This document shows, piece by piece, positions 9,790 through 19,061 of a stretch of DNA of 64,000 nucleotides; position 1 is the stretch's first letter; each line of letters begins with the position of its first letter. Below the pieces are notes generated by a model. It ran no database searches, was not told the origin of the DNA, and saw only the letters and a list, made by a program, of their open reading frames with translations. The translations under genes were made by a program, and so were the position numbers. The stretch comes from Schlegelella_A sp036263655 (GTDB lineage: Bacteria > Pseudomonadota > Gammaproteobacteria > Burkholderiales > Burkholderiaceae_C): NCBI GenBank assembly GCA_036263655.1, contig DATAGP010000038.1:1-64000 (forward strand), in the 5' to 3' direction.

Positions 9790-9818
9790 ATCATACAGGC
9801 GTGTCTTGACTGTGACAT
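9790..9818 (-). promoter_or_regulatory. putative chrB promoter giving a leaderless transcript
   Basis: On the minus strand a TATGAT -10 box (9790-9795) and an ATGTCA -35-like box (9813-9818) are 17 bases apart. The -10 box ends 7 bases before the chrB ATG, so transcription would start at or next to the start codon. No Shine-Dalgarno sequence is present in the short gap. Confidence 0.5.
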
Positions 9819-9873
9819 CATCCAGGCGCCGGCGTTTCCAGACGCCGCGGGTTTCACGTCCGAGGAGGCTGTC

Positions 9874-10944
9874 TTGAGCACGCGTCCGTTGCAGGTGGCG
9901 ATCGTCTATCCGGGCGACCGCGAGGTTCGTCGACTCGCCACCCGCGACAACAACCGGTTCGCAGCGCTCTTCGCCGCCTTCGAGAGACGCGGCGTCGACG
10001 CCCATCCGGCCGTCTATCACCGCGACGAGGTCGGCGCCTTGCGCCAGCAGCTGCTCGGTCTGGACGGCGCGCTGGTCTGGGTCAATCCGATCGACGCAGG
10101 ACACTCGCGCGCGCCGCTCGACGCTCTGCTGCGCGGCGTCGCCAAGGAGGGCGTGCTCGTGAGCACGCATCCCGACGTGATCATGAAGCTGGGCACCAAG
10201 GATGTGCTGGTCGACACGCGCGAGATGGGCTGGGGCAGCGACGTCCACCGCGTCGACTCGCTGGAGCAGCTGCAACGCGAAGTCGGTGGGCGTGTCGCTG
10301 TCGGGGGCGTCCGCGTGCTGAAGCAGTGGCGCGGTCACAGCGGGCAGGGCGTGTGGCGCATCCAGGCGGTGCCGACCGGTCGGGAGTTCACCGCCGACAG
10401 CCCGGTGCTCGCGCGGCAGGCCCAGCGTGGCAGTGACGAGGTGACGATCTCCTTCGCTGCGTTCGTCGAAATGATCGCGCCGTACTTCGAGAGCGGCGGT
10501 CACATGATCGACCAGGCCTGGCAACCGCGGCTCACCGAAGGCATGGTCCGCTGCTACGTGGTGCAGGACCGCGTCGAAGGCTACGGACTGCAAGCCGTGA
10601 ACGCCCTGTATCCCGCCCGTGATCCGGCGTCGGGGGAAGCGGTCACGCCCGGCCCGCGGCTCTACCACCCGCCGAACCTGCCGCACCTCGAACCTTTGAA
10701 GACGCGGCTCGAGACCGAGTGGATCCCGCAGCTCCAGCGCATGCTCGGCATCGCCGGGGACGAGCTGCCGCTGCTGTGGGATTGCGATTTCCTGCATGGC
10801 GATCGCACCGAAGCGGGAGCGGAGCGCTACGTGCTCTGCGAGATCAACGTCAGCAGCGTCGCGCCGTTCCCCGATTCCGTGATCGAGCCGCTCGCGAGCG
10901 CCGCGATCGCCAGGATCGAGTCGGCGCGAAGCCGGCGCACCTGA
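9874..10944 (+). CDS. Cj0069-like ATP-grasp family protein
   Basis: 356 residues from a TTG start with a good AGGAGG site at 9863-9868. The C-terminal half has ATP-grasp features: KLGTKDVLVDT near 110, VLKQWRGHSGQGVW near 150, and a closing LLWDCDFLHG/YVLCEINVSSVAPFPDS metal-site segment near 300-345. It looks like the Cj0069 family, whose reaction is not established. It lies 67 bases before chrA in the same direction and divergent from chrB, so it is likely induced together with the transporter. Confidence 0.75.
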   Translation: MSTRPLQVAIVYPGDREVRRLATRDNNRFAALFAAFERRGVDAHPAVYHRDEVGALRQQLLGLDGALVWVNPIDAGHSRAPLDALLRGVAKEGVLVSTHPDVIMKLGTKDVLVDTREMGWGSDVHRVDSLEQLQREVGGRVAVGGVRVLKQWRGHSGQGVWRIQAVPTGREFTADSPVLARQAQRGSDEVTISFAAFVEMIAPYFESGGHMIDQAWQPRLTEGMVRCYVVQDRVEGYGLQAVNALYPARDPASGEAVTPGPRLYHPPNLPHLEPLKTRLETEWIPQLQRMLGIAGDELPLLWDCDFLHGDRTEAGAERYVLCEINVSSVAPFPDSVIEPLASAAIARIESARSRRT

Positions 10945-11011
10945 GCGACTGCCGCGTCCGCGTCGCCGATGCCTCGCTTCCACTCCGCGGCACGTGCGCG
11001 ATAGTCCGGCC

Positions 11012-12376
11012 ATGGACGGCGCGACCGACGTACACGCCCCCCGAGGCGCCGCCCTCGGCTTCGGCCAGGCCGTCGCCTACTGGCTGAAGCTGGGCTTCAT
11101 CAGCTTCGGCGGCCCGGCCGGGCAGATCGCCCTGATGCACCAGGAGCTCGTGGAGCGCCGGCGCTGGATCTCGGAAAAGCGCTTCCTGCACGCGCTCAAT
11201 TACTGCATGCTGCTGCCGGGTCCCGAGGCGCAGCAGCTCGCCACCTACATCGGCTGGCTCATGCACCGGACCTGGGGCGGCGTCGTTGCCGGCGCCCTGT
11301 TCGTGCTGCCGTCGCTTTTCATCCTCGTCGGCCTGTCGTGGATCTACCTCGCGTACGGCGACGTGCCGGCCATCGCCGGGTTCCTCTACGGCATCAAGCC
11401 CGCTGTCACCACCATCGTCCTGTTCGCGGCCTGGCGCATCGGCTCGCGCGTGCTGAAGAACGGCTGGCTCTGGGCCATCGCGGTCGCCGCCTTCCTGGCG
11501 ATCTTCGGCTTGAACGCACCGTTTCCGCTGATCGTCTTCGGCGCCGGGGTGGCTGGATACCTCGGCGGCCGCTTCCTGCCGGAGCGCTTCGCGGTGGGTG
11601 GGCCTGCCCACGGTCCGGCGACGTCATCCCCTGTGCCGGCCTGGATCGACGACGACACGCCGGCGCCGGCGCACGCCCGCTTCTCCGCCGCCAAAAGCCT
11701 GCGCATCGCCGCCGTCTTCCTCATCATCTGGGGCGCGGCCATCGGCGCGCTGGCGCTGCGCCTCGGCTGGGACGCCGTGCTGACGCAGATGGCCTGGTTT
11801 TTCACCAAGGCGGCCTTGCTGACATTCGGCGGCGCCTATGCCGTGCTGCCCTACGTCTACCAAGGTGCCGTCGAGCAGCACCAGTGGCTGACGGCGGTGC
11901 AGATGATCGACGGCCTGGCCCTCGGCGAGACGACGCCGGGACCGCTGATCATGGTGGTCTCGTTCGTCGGCTTCGTCGGCGGCTGGACGAAGGCGATCTT
12001 CGGCCCCGATTCGCTCTTCCTCGCCGGTGCCGTCGCCGCGGTGGTGGTCACCTTCTTCACCTTCCTGCCGTCGTTCTTCTTCATCCTGCTGGGCGCGCCG
12101 CTGGTCGAGTCGACGCACGGCAAGCTGCAGTTCACGGCGCCGCTGACGGGCATCACCGCGGCCGTCGTCGGCGTGATCGTCAATCTGGCCGTGTTCTTCG
12201 CGTATCACGTGCTCTGGCCGCGCGGGCTCGCCGCGCCCTTCGAGTGGCTCGCGGCCGCGATCGGGGTGGTCGCTGCCGTTGCGCTCTTCCGCTTCAAGAG
12301 CGGCGTGATCCCGGTCGTCCTCGGCTCGGGGCTCGCGGGCCTGGTGCTGAGCCTGCTCAGGCCGATGCTGGGCTGA
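11012..12376 (+). CDS. chrA: chromate transporter ChrA
   Basis: 454 residues from ATG 11012; a GTG 18 bases upstream is a possible alternative. The protein has two homologous CHR halves. The first has the FGGPAGQIALMH motif near 36-47, and the second has LTFGGAYAVLPYV near 270-282 and the LGETTPGPLIM motif. About ten to twelve membrane helices are visible, with a soluble linker (about 195-230, PAWIDDDTPAPAHA) between the halves. This is the long-chain two-domain ChrA, an inner-membrane chromate efflux pump. It belongs to the divergent chrB cluster. Confidence 0.95.
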   Translation: MDGATDVHAPRGAALGFGQAVAYWLKLGFISFGGPAGQIALMHQELVERRRWISEKRFLHALNYCMLLPGPEAQQLATYIGWLMHRTWGGVVAGALFVLPSLFILVGLSWIYLAYGDVPAIAGFLYGIKPAVTTIVLFAAWRIGSRVLKNGWLWAIAVAAFLAIFGLNAPFPLIVFGAGVAGYLGGRFLPERFAVGGPAHGPATSSPVPAWIDDDTPAPAHARFSAAKSLRIAAVFLIIWGAAIGALALRLGWDAVLTQMAWFFTKAALLTFGGAYAVLPYVYQGAVEQHQWLTAVQMIDGLALGETTPGPLIMVVSFVGFVGGWTKAIFGPDSLFLAGAVAAVVVTFFTFLPSFFFILLGAPLVESTHGKLQFTAPLTGITAAVVGVIVNLAVFFAYHVLWPRGLAAPFEWLAAAIGVVAAVALFRFKSGVIPVVLGSGLAGLVLSLLRPMLG

Positions 12377-12419
12377 GGTCCCCCGGCGGGTCAGGGCAGC
12401 CCGCGAGGGCCGCAGCCGC

Positions 12420-13112
12420 TCAGCGTCGCTGGTACTGCGTCGCCCCGAAGAGCACCTCGCGCTCCTCGTCGCTGCGACCAGGCTTGCGCAGCTCGGCCAT
12501 GACGGCGACGCCGCGCTGCACGGCGGGCCGGGAGGCGATGCCGTCGAACCAGGCCTTCAGGTGCGGGAAGTCCTCGAGGACCACGCCCTGGTTCTGCCAC
12601 GACCGGAGCCAGGGAAAGATGGCGATGTCCGCGATCGTGTAGTCGTCGCCGGCGATGAAGCGGCTCTCGGCGAGGCGCCGGTCGACGACGCCGTAGAGCC
12701 GCCGCGCCTCGTTGCTGTAGCGCTCGATCGCATACGGGATCTTCTCGGGAGCGTACAGGCGAAAGTGATGCGCCTGCCCGAGCATCGGCCCCACGCCGCC
12801 CATCTGGAACATCAGCCACTCGAGCACGGCGTAGCGGCCGCGCACGTCGTCGGGGAGGAAGCGTCCCGTCTTCGTCGCCAGGTACAGCAGGATGGCCCCC
12901 GACTCGAACAGCGAGATCGGCTGCCCGTCCGGGCCGTCGGGATCGACGATCGCCGGGATCTTGTTGTTCGGGCTGATGGCGAGGAACTCGGGCTTGAACT
13001 GGTCGCCGCTGCCGATGTTGACCGGAATCGCGCGCCAGGCGAGGCCGCACTCCTCCAGCATGACGTGGACCTTGTGGCCATTGGGCGTAGGCCACGAATA
13101 CACTTCGATCAT
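12420..13112 (-). CDS. glutathione S-transferase family protein
   Basis: 230 residues. The N-terminal thioredoxin fold has WPTPNGHKVHVMLEE, the cis-proline NNKIPAIVD and the Glu-Ser glutathione-binding turn FESGAILLYLA. The all-helical C-terminal domain contains the ND-box-like DDYTIADIAIFPW. It resembles the YfcG/YghU-type or yeast Ure2-like glutathione transferases. It converges on chrA with 43 bases between the stops, and may be part of the same stress region or unrelated. Confidence 0.9.
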   Translation of the reverse strand: MIEVYSWPTPNGHKVHVMLEECGLAWRAIPVNIGSGDQFKPEFLAISPNNKIPAIVDPDGPDGQPISLFESGAILLYLATKTGRFLPDDVRGRYAVLEWLMFQMGGVGPMLGQAHHFRLYAPEKIPYAIERYSNEARRLYGVVDRRLAESRFIAGDDYTIADIAIFPWLRSWQNQGVVLEDFPHLKAWFDGIASRPAVQRGVAVMAELRKPGRSDEEREVLFGATQYQRR

Positions 13113-13177
13113 CGATGAACCTCGGGCGGGCGCGGGCGATGCGCCCGTCGCACGACTCTAGTGGATCGGACCCGGCG

Positions 13178-13852
13178 ATGAGCGAAGGGATCAAGGGCTT
13201 CTTCGCCAAGCAGGGGCTCGCTCCCGACGCGAGCGCGATCGCCGCCTGGGCGCAGCGACGCGGCCTGGCTTTCAAGCGCGAGCGCGACGGCCAAGGCTTC
13301 GTCGTCGAGGGCAGCGTCGACGGCAAGCCGTGGCGGCTCGAATGGGGCCCGTCGCAGCGCCCGTACATCGAAGGTCAGGAGCTGCGCCTGCGCATGGAGC
13401 TGGGTCTCCCCCCGGACCTGCTCATGCTGCTGCTCACCAGGCCGCTCATGGAGTCGCTGGAGAAGCAGGCCTTCGACGAGTTCACGCAAAGCAACCAGAC
13501 ACAGATGGGCAGCGCCACACCCGAAGAGATGCGCTGGCTCGTGCTTTTCCCGAAGATCTCGCTGGCTGCCTCGCCTGCGCTGCGCGGCAAGTTCGGCGGC
13601 GTGTCCAGCGTGGCCGAAGAAGGCGCGGCATGGCTGGCCGGGCCGCTCGCGGGCGAGCTCGAGCGCGCGGCGGCAGGGCCGCTGAGCGCCTTGCCGCCGT
13701 GGCTGATCATGACCTCCAAGGGACGTGCCTACCTTCGCATGCAGGCGCCGAACGTCGACGAGGCCGTCATCGCGGCGGCGCTCGACTTGTTCGAGACCGC
13801 CTGCACCGAAGCGATCCGGGTCGGAGGCGCGCGAAGCGAAGCCTCGCGCTGA
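13178..13852 (+). CDS. hypothetical protein
   Basis: 224 residues from ATG 13178, divergent from the glutathione transferase with 65 bases between. It is a soluble, mixed-composition protein; residues 31-60 (AFKRERDGQGFVVEGSVDGK) look like a small beta unit. There is no signal peptide and no known motif. Codon use is host-like, so it is probably an expressed core gene. I do not recognise the family. Confidence 0.7.
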   Translation: MSEGIKGFFAKQGLAPDASAIAAWAQRRGLAFKRERDGQGFVVEGSVDGKPWRLEWGPSQRPYIEGQELRLRMELGLPPDLLMLLLTRPLMESLEKQAFDEFTQSNQTQMGSATPEEMRWLVLFPKISLAASPALRGKFGGVSSVAEEGAAWLAGPLAGELERAAAGPLSALPPWLIMTSKGRAYLRMQAPNVDEAVIAAALDLFETACTEAIRVGGARSEASR

Positions 13853-13859
13853 CGGCGCC

Positions 13860-15101
13860 TCAGGCGTGCCGGCCGAGCTCGATCTTGGCGATCGCGTTGC
13901 GGTGCACTTCGTCCGGCCCGTCGGCGAAGCGCAGGGTCCGCGCCGCGGCGTAGTGGTAGGCGAGGGGGAAGTCCCCGGAGACGCCGCCGCCGCCATGCAC
14001 CTGCATCGCCCAGTCGATCACCTGGCACGCCATGTTGGGCGCGACGACCTTGATCATGGCGATCTCGGCCTTGGCCGCCTTGTTGCCGGCGACGTCCATC
14101 ATCCAGGCCGCCTTCAACGTGAGCAGGCGCGCCATGTCGATCTGGCAGCGCGCTTCGGCGATCCGCTCGCGCGTGACGCCCTGCTCGGCGACGGTGCGTC
14201 CGAAGGCGACACGCTTCGACGCGCGCCGGCACATCAGCTCGAGCGCCCGCTCGGCGAGGCCGATCAGGCGCATGCAGTGGTGGATGCGGCCGGGGCCGAG
14301 CCGGCCCTGCGCGATCTCGAAGCCTCTGCCTTCGCCGAGGAGGATGTTGGCCTGCGGCACGCGCACGTTCTCGAACACCACTTCCATGTGGCCGTGCGGC
14401 GCGTCGTCGTAGCCGAACACCGAGAGCGGCCGGATGATCCGGATCCCCGGCGTGTCGGCCGGCACCACGACCATCGACTGCTGCGAGTGGCGCGGCGCTT
14501 CGAAGTCGGTCTTCCCCATGAAGATGTAGACCTTGCAGCGCGGGTCCCCGGCGCCGCTGGTCCACCACTTGCGGCCGTTGATGACGTAGTCGCTGCCGTC
14601 CTTGTCGATGCGCGCCTCGATGTTCGTCGCATCCGACGACGCCACCCCCGGCTCGGTCATGGCGAAGGCGCTTCGGATCTTGCCGTCGAGCAGCGGCTCC
14701 AGCCATTGCCGCTTCAGCTCGGGCGAGCCGTAGCGCTCGATCGTCTCCATGTTGCCGGTGTCCGGCGCCGAGCAGTTGAAGACCTCGCTGGCCCAGGTGA
14801 CGCGGCCCATGATCTCCGCGAGCGGCGCGTAGTCGCTGTTCGAGAGGCCGAAGTCGCGGCCGCTGTCCTTCGAGCCCTTGCCGCCCGCGGTGGGCGGCAG
14901 GAACAGGTTCCAGAGGCCCTGCGCCCGCGCCTTCGGCTTCAGCGCCTCGATCGTCTGCAGCGGCGTCCAGCGCTTGCCGGCCTTGGTGTTCGCCTCGAGC
15001 TCGTCTTCGACGCGCTGCTCGGCCGGGTAGATGTGCTCGTCCATGAAGCGCAGCAGCTGCTTCTGCAGCTCCTGCGTGCGCGGTGAGTAGTCGAAGTCCA
15101 T
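13860..15101 (-). CDS. acyl-CoA dehydrogenase family protein
   Basis: 413 residues. It shows the three acyl-CoA dehydrogenase domains: a helical N-terminus; the FAD/substrate beta-domain with RSAFAMTEPGVASSDATNI and INGRKWWTSGAGDPRC (about 140-195); and the C-terminal helical bundle with the QVHGGGGVSGDFPLAYHYAAARTLRFADGPDEVHR end. It is an FAD enzyme of beta-oxidation or branched-chain acyl-CoA breakdown. It is followed by nothing on its strand and preceded 18 bases upstream by a phosphotransferase often paired with this subfamily (ACAD10/11-like), so they form an operon. Confidence 0.95.
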   Translation of the reverse strand: MDFDYSPRTQELQKQLLRFMDEHIYPAEQRVEDELEANTKAGKRWTPLQTIEALKPKARAQGLWNLFLPPTAGGKGSKDSGRDFGLSNSDYAPLAEIMGRVTWASEVFNCSAPDTGNMETIERYGSPELKRQWLEPLLDGKIRSAFAMTEPGVASSDATNIEARIDKDGSDYVINGRKWWTSGAGDPRCKVYIFMGKTDFEAPRHSQQSMVVVPADTPGIRIIRPLSVFGYDDAPHGHMEVVFENVRVPQANILLGEGRGFEIAQGRLGPGRIHHCMRLIGLAERALELMCRRASKRVAFGRTVAEQGVTRERIAEARCQIDMARLLTLKAAWMMDVAGNKAAKAEIAMIKVVAPNMACQVIDWAMQVHGGGGVSGDFPLAYHYAAARTLRFADGPDEVHRNAIAKIELGRHA

Positions 15102-15119
15102 GGTGCTCTTTCGGAGTGA

Positions 15120-16205
15120 TCAGGTCTGGCTGGCGAAGCGCCAGCCCATCTCGGCCAGCGGCCGGGCGCCGGCGGCGGACTGCCGTGCCTGGGCGCTCGA
15201 GGCGGTGCCGGTCTCGACACGCTTGGCGATCCCCTGCAGGATGCCGGCGATGCGGAACAGGTTGTAGGCCAGGTAGAAGTTCCAGTCGCGCATGACCGCG
15301 TCCGGATCGCCCCGGCCGGTGCGCTCGCAGTACCGGCGCACGTAGCTCTTCTCGTCGGGGATGCCGAGCGCCGCATGATCGAGGCCGCCGATGCCGCGGA
15401 ACGAGCCGGGCGGGATGTGCCACGACATGCAGTGGTAGCTGAAGTCGGCGAGCGGATGGCCGAGCGTCGAAAGCTCCCAGTCGAGGACGGCGACGATGCG
15501 CGGCTCGTCGGGGTGGAAGACGAGGTTGTCGAGGCGGTAGTCGCCGTGCACCACACGGGCCTGCGTCTCGTCGCGAGCGCTCGCCGGGATGTGCGCCGGC
15601 AGCCACTCGATGAGCCGGTCCATGGCGTCGATCGGCTCCGTGATCGAGGCCAGGTACTGCTTGGTCCAGCGGCCGATCTGCCGCTCGAAGTAGTTGCCGG
15701 GCTTGCCGTAGCCCTCGAGGCCGACGGCGGCCGGGTCGACCGAATGCAGCGCCGCGATGACGCGATTCATCTCGTCGTAGATCTCGCCGCGGCCCTTCGG
15801 ATCGAAGGATGGCAGGGACTGGTCCCAGAGCACCCGCCCCTCCACGTACTCCATGACGTAGAAGGCACGGCCGATCACCGCCTCGTCTTCGCAGAGCAGC
15901 AGCATCGTCGGCACGGGCACGTCGGTCTCGGCGAGGGCCCGCATGACGGTGAACTCGCGCTCGATGGCGTGTGCCGACGGCAGCAGCCTGGCCGCGGGGC
16001 CGGGCTTGGAGCGCATCACGTAGGCGCGACCGGGCGTCAGCAGCTTGTACGTGGGGTTCGACTGTCCGCCCTTGAACTGCTCGACGGCGAGCGGGCCGGC
16101 GAAGCCCGGCAGGCTGGAGCGCAGGTGCGCCTCGAGCGCCGCCGCGTCGAAGGCGTGCTGCTCGGCGACGGGCTTGGTGCCGGTATTGGCTTCGGGCAGG
16201 CTCAT
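15120..16205 (-). CDS. phosphotransferase family protein (ACAD10/11-type APH)
   Basis: 361 residues of the aminoglycoside-phosphotransferase fold. The catalytic loop VVHGDYRLDNLVFH (about 222-235) and the metal-binding AVLDWELS segment are visible, as is the N-terminal GGQSNPTY nucleotide loop. In this subfamily the partner is an acyl-CoA dehydrogenase, fused in mammals as ACAD10/11, and the kinase likely phosphorylates a 4-hydroxyacyl-CoA. The neighbouring dehydrogenase fits that scheme. Confidence 0.9.
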   Translation of the reverse strand: MSLPEANTGTKPVAEQHAFDAAALEAHLRSSLPGFAGPLAVEQFKGGQSNPTYKLLTPGRAYVMRSKPGPAARLLPSAHAIEREFTVMRALAETDVPVPTMLLLCEDEAVIGRAFYVMEYVEGRVLWDQSLPSFDPKGRGEIYDEMNRVIAALHSVDPAAVGLEGYGKPGNYFERQIGRWTKQYLASITEPIDAMDRLIEWLPAHIPASARDETQARVVHGDYRLDNLVFHPDEPRIVAVLDWELSTLGHPLADFSYHCMSWHIPPGSFRGIGGLDHAALGIPDEKSYVRRYCERTGRGDPDAVMRDWNFYLAYNLFRIAGILQGIAKRVETGTASSAQARQSAAGARPLAEMGWRFASQT

Positions 16206-16227
16206 CCGGGAGGCTCCGACGTCGGCG

Positions 16228-16932
16228 TCAACGCTGCGCGATGGCGAGCAGCTTGTCCTTCGAGAGCACCACGAGCCGCGTCGGCTCGATCCGCACCGCG
16301 CCGTCGCGCTCGAAGCCCTTCAGCTCCTGGTTGACGCGCTGGCGCGAGGCGCCGAGCAGCTGGGCGATGTCCTCCTGCGCCAGCTGCAGCCCGATCCGGA
16401 TCTCGTCGCCATGCTCGATGCCGTAGCTGCGCGCCAGCAGCAGGATCTGCTTGGCAAGGCGCGCCGAGAGCGGCCGCGTGTTCAGGTCCTCGACGGCATC
16501 GAAGAGCAGGCGCAGGCGCCGGCAGTTGAGGCGCAGCAGGGCGTCGTACAGCTCGACGTGACGGGCCAGCAGGTCCTTGAAGTCGGGACGGCGGATGACC
16601 AGCAGGGTCGTCTCGCCATGCGCGTGCGCGTCGTGCGTGCGCGGCATGCCGTCGAACAGCGAGATGTCGCCGAACCAGGTGCCGGGCTCGACGTAGGTCA
16701 GCGTCACCTGCTTGCCGGAGAGCGACACCGAGCTGACGCGAACCGCGCCGAGGGCCACGCCGCACCATTCCTCGGCCGGTGCGCCGCGTGCCGACAGGAT
16801 CGCGCCGTCGTGCAGGCGGCGAACGACGGCGCGGGCCAGGATGGCGTCGCGCAGCGGCGAGGAAAGTCTGGAGAACCACGGGCCCGCTTCGATGTTCGAC
16901 TGCTCGTCGATTGTAAGAATCGGGGGGTGCAT
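16228..16932 (-). CDS. Crp/Fnr family transcription regulator
   Basis: 234 residues. Residues 25-145 form a cyclic-nucleotide-binding beta-barrel (EEWCGVALGAVRVSSVSL; VEPGTWFGDISLFDGMPRTHDAHAH). Residues 170-220 hold the HTH_Crp domain with AQEDIAQLLGASRQRVNQEL. No cysteine cluster of the Fnr type is seen. It lies 22 bases ahead of the phosphotransferase/acyl-CoA dehydrogenase pair on the same strand and may control it. Confidence 0.92.
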   Translation of the reverse strand: MHPPILTIDEQSNIEAGPWFSRLSSPLRDAILARAVVRRLHDGAILSARGAPAEEWCGVALGAVRVSSVSLSGKQVTLTYVEPGTWFGDISLFDGMPRTHDAHAHGETTLLVIRRPDFKDLLARHVELYDALLRLNCRRLRLLFDAVEDLNTRPLSARLAKQILLLARSYGIEHGDEIRIGLQLAQEDIAQLLGASRQRVNQELKGFERDGAVRIEPTRLVVLSKDKLLAIAQR

Positions 16933-16992
16933 GCCAGTCTCTGACGTGACAGGGCGCGGCGGGGCTCGATCGATGCAGCGCGGTCGCCAGGA

Positions 16993-17772
16993 TCAGCGAA
17001 AGCGCGGCGGGCGCTTTTCGAGGAATGCGTTGAGACCTTCTTCGCCGTTCGGATGGAACAGCTTGTCGATGAACTGGTCCCGCTCGACGCCGAGTTGCTC
17101 GTGCAGCGTGCGGCGCGGCGCCTGCTCCAGCAGTTCCTTGGTGCAGGCCACCGCGTTCGGTGCCATCGCCGCCAGGCGCTCGGTCAGCGTGAGCGCCTCG
17201 GCCAGCGCCGAACCGGGCGGCGTGACCGCCGTCACCACGCCATGGCCGTACAGCACGGAGGCGGTGACCGGCTCGGCGAGCCAGAGCAGGCGCTGCGCAA
17301 ACGGCCGCGGCAGCGCGCGCACCAGGCTCCAGGTCGCGCCGCCGTCGGGCGTGAAGCCGAGCTTGCCGTACGACATCGTGAAGCGGGCGTCCTCGGCAGC
17401 GACGATCAGGTCGCAGGCCAGGGCGATCGAGAATCCCGCGCCGGCCGCGGCGCCCTCCACGGCGGCGATCACCGGCTTCGGATAGGCACGGATCGCCTCG
17501 ATCCACTGGTGCAGATGCTCGAGCATGCGCCGTTGCACGTCGGGGCCGGCCAGGCGACGCTCGAGCAGGCCGTGCAGATTGCCGCCGGCGCAGAAGTGAT
17601 CGCCGTCGCCGCGCAGAACGACGGCGCGGACCTCGTCGTTCGACTCCGACGAATCGAGCGCCTCGATGCCCGCGGCGATGACCTGGGCCGACAGCGTGTT
17701 GCGCGTTGCCGGGTCGCTGATCGTCAGCACCAGCGTCGCGCCGCGGCGCTCGGTCAGCAGCTCGGAAGGCAT
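16993..17772 (-). CDS. enoyl-CoA hydratase/isomerase family protein
   Basis: 259 residues from ATG 17770-17772; the longer frame upstream has poor composition. Crotonase fold: the oxyanion-hole segments GDGDHFCAGGNL (about 55-66) and EGAAAGAGFSIALACDLIVA (about 104-123), and the SYGKLGFTPDGGATW catalytic loop. It acts on CoA esters in fatty-acid or aromatic-acid breakdown; the exact substrate cannot be told. Confidence 0.93.
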   Translation of the reverse strand: MPSELLTERRGATLVLTISDPATRNTLSAQVIAAGIEALDSSESNDEVRAVVLRGDGDHFCAGGNLHGLLERRLAGPDVQRRMLEHLHQWIEAIRAYPKPVIAAVEGAAAGAGFSIALACDLIVAAEDARFTMSYGKLGFTPDGGATWSLVRALPRPFAQRLLWLAEPVTASVLYGHGVVTAVTPPGSALAEALTLTERLAAMAPNAVACTKELLEQAPRRTLHEQLGVERDQFIDKLFHPNGEEGLNAFLEKRPPRFR

Positions 17773-17881
17773 GCTGCCGGCCCTGTCGACGAGACACGCA
17801 GAGCGAAGGGCGACCTGCTGATCATGCGTGGAATTGTGCACGCAGCACCTTGCCCGACGCCCGGAGCGACCCCGGCCGGCG

Positions 17882-19054
17882 CTACAGCCTCGCGAGTCGC
17901 TCGGCCGCGGCGACCAGGGTCTCGTCCTTCTTCGCGAAGCAGAAGCGGGCGATGTGCTGGTCGAAGCCCTCGGCGTAGAAGGCCGACAGCGGGATCGCGG
18001 CGACACCGATCTCGGTCGTGAGCCAGCGGCAGAAGTCGGCCTCCGGGAGGCTGCTCACCGCCGAGTAGTCGACGCACTGGAAGAACGTCCCCTGGCAGGG
18101 CAGCGGCCTCAGCCGGGTGCGCGCCAGCCCCGCGGCGAACAGGTCGCGCTTGGCGCGGTAGAAGCCGGGCAACGCCAGGTGATGCGAGCCGCTCGCCATG
18201 TAGGCGGCGAGGCCGTGCTGCATCGGCGTGTTGACGGTGAAGACATTGAACTGGTGGACCTTGCGGAACTCGGCCATGAGCGGCGCCGGCGCCACGGCGT
18301 AGCCGACCTTCCAGCCGGTGACGTGGTAGGTCTTGCCGAAGCTGGAGACGATGACGCTGCGGGCGGCGAGCTCGGGGAAGCGGGCTACACCCTGGTGCTC
18401 CCCGCCGTAGACCATGTGCTCGTAGACCTCGTCGCTGATGACCACCACCGAGGTGTCCCGCAGCAGCGCTTCCAGCTGCGACAGCTCCTCGGCGGACCAG
18501 AGCGTGCCGCTCGGGTTGTGCGGCGAGTTGATCAGGATGAGCCGCGTTCTCGGCGTCAGCGCGGCGGCGATGCGATCGAAATCGGGCGCGAAGCTGCCGG
18601 GCGTCAGCGGCACCCGCACGACCCTGGCGCCGGCAAGCTCGATGTTGGGGGCGTAGCTGTCGTAGGAGGGCTCGAGGATGATCGCCTCGTCGCCCGGGCC
18701 GACGAAGGCGAGCACCGCGTTGAGGATGGCCTGGGTCGCTCCGGCGGTGACGGTGACCTCGGTCGCGGGGTCGTAGCGGCGCCCGTAGAGCGTCTCGATC
18801 TTGGCGGCGATCAGCTCGCGCAGCCGGGGGATCCCGGCCATCGGCGGGTACTGGTTCTGGCCGCTCCGCATGGCGGCAGCGACGGCGTCGACGAGGGCGG
18901 GGTCGCAGTCGAAGTCGGGGAAGCCCTGGCCGAGGTTGACCGCCCCGTGCTCGGTCGCCAGCGCCGACATCACCGTGAAGATCGTGGTGCCGACGGTCGG
19001 CAGACGCGTCTGCACGGACGGCGTGCGGGCCTCGACGGGAGTGCGGTCGTTCAT
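17882..19054 (-). CDS. PLP-dependent class I/II aminotransferase (YbdL/methionine type)
   Basis: 390 residues. It shows NLGQGFPDFDCD near 40, the LINSPHNPSGTLW segment near 175, DEVYEHMVY near 205, and the PLP lysine in SSFGKTYHVTGWKVGY (Lys about 240). This matches the methionine/glutamine-type aminotransferases (YbdL). It lies 7 bases after the cysB start-side gene on the same strand, and the sulfur link to CysB is suggestive. Confidence 0.9.
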   Translation of the reverse strand: MNDRTPVEARTPSVQTRLPTVGTTIFTVMSALATEHGAVNLGQGFPDFDCDPALVDAVAAAMRSGQNQYPPMAGIPRLRELIAAKIETLYGRRYDPATEVTVTAGATQAILNAVLAFVGPGDEAIILEPSYDSYAPNIELAGARVVRVPLTPGSFAPDFDRIAAALTPRTRLILINSPHNPSGTLWSAEELSQLEALLRDTSVVVISDEVYEHMVYGGEHQGVARFPELAARSVIVSSFGKTYHVTGWKVGYAVAPAPLMAEFRKVHQFNVFTVNTPMQHGLAAYMASGSHHLALPGFYRAKRDLFAAGLARTRLRPLPCQGTFFQCVDYSAVSSLPEADFCRWLTTEIGVAAIPLSAFYAEGFDQHIARFCFAKKDETLVAAAERLARL

Positions 19055-19061
19055 CGCGAGC

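Noticed and set aside
9403..11013. Minus-strand frame of 536 codons over the ATP-grasp gene
   Set aside because: Shadow of a gene with Walker/ATP-grasp motifs on the plus strand; no motif of its own.
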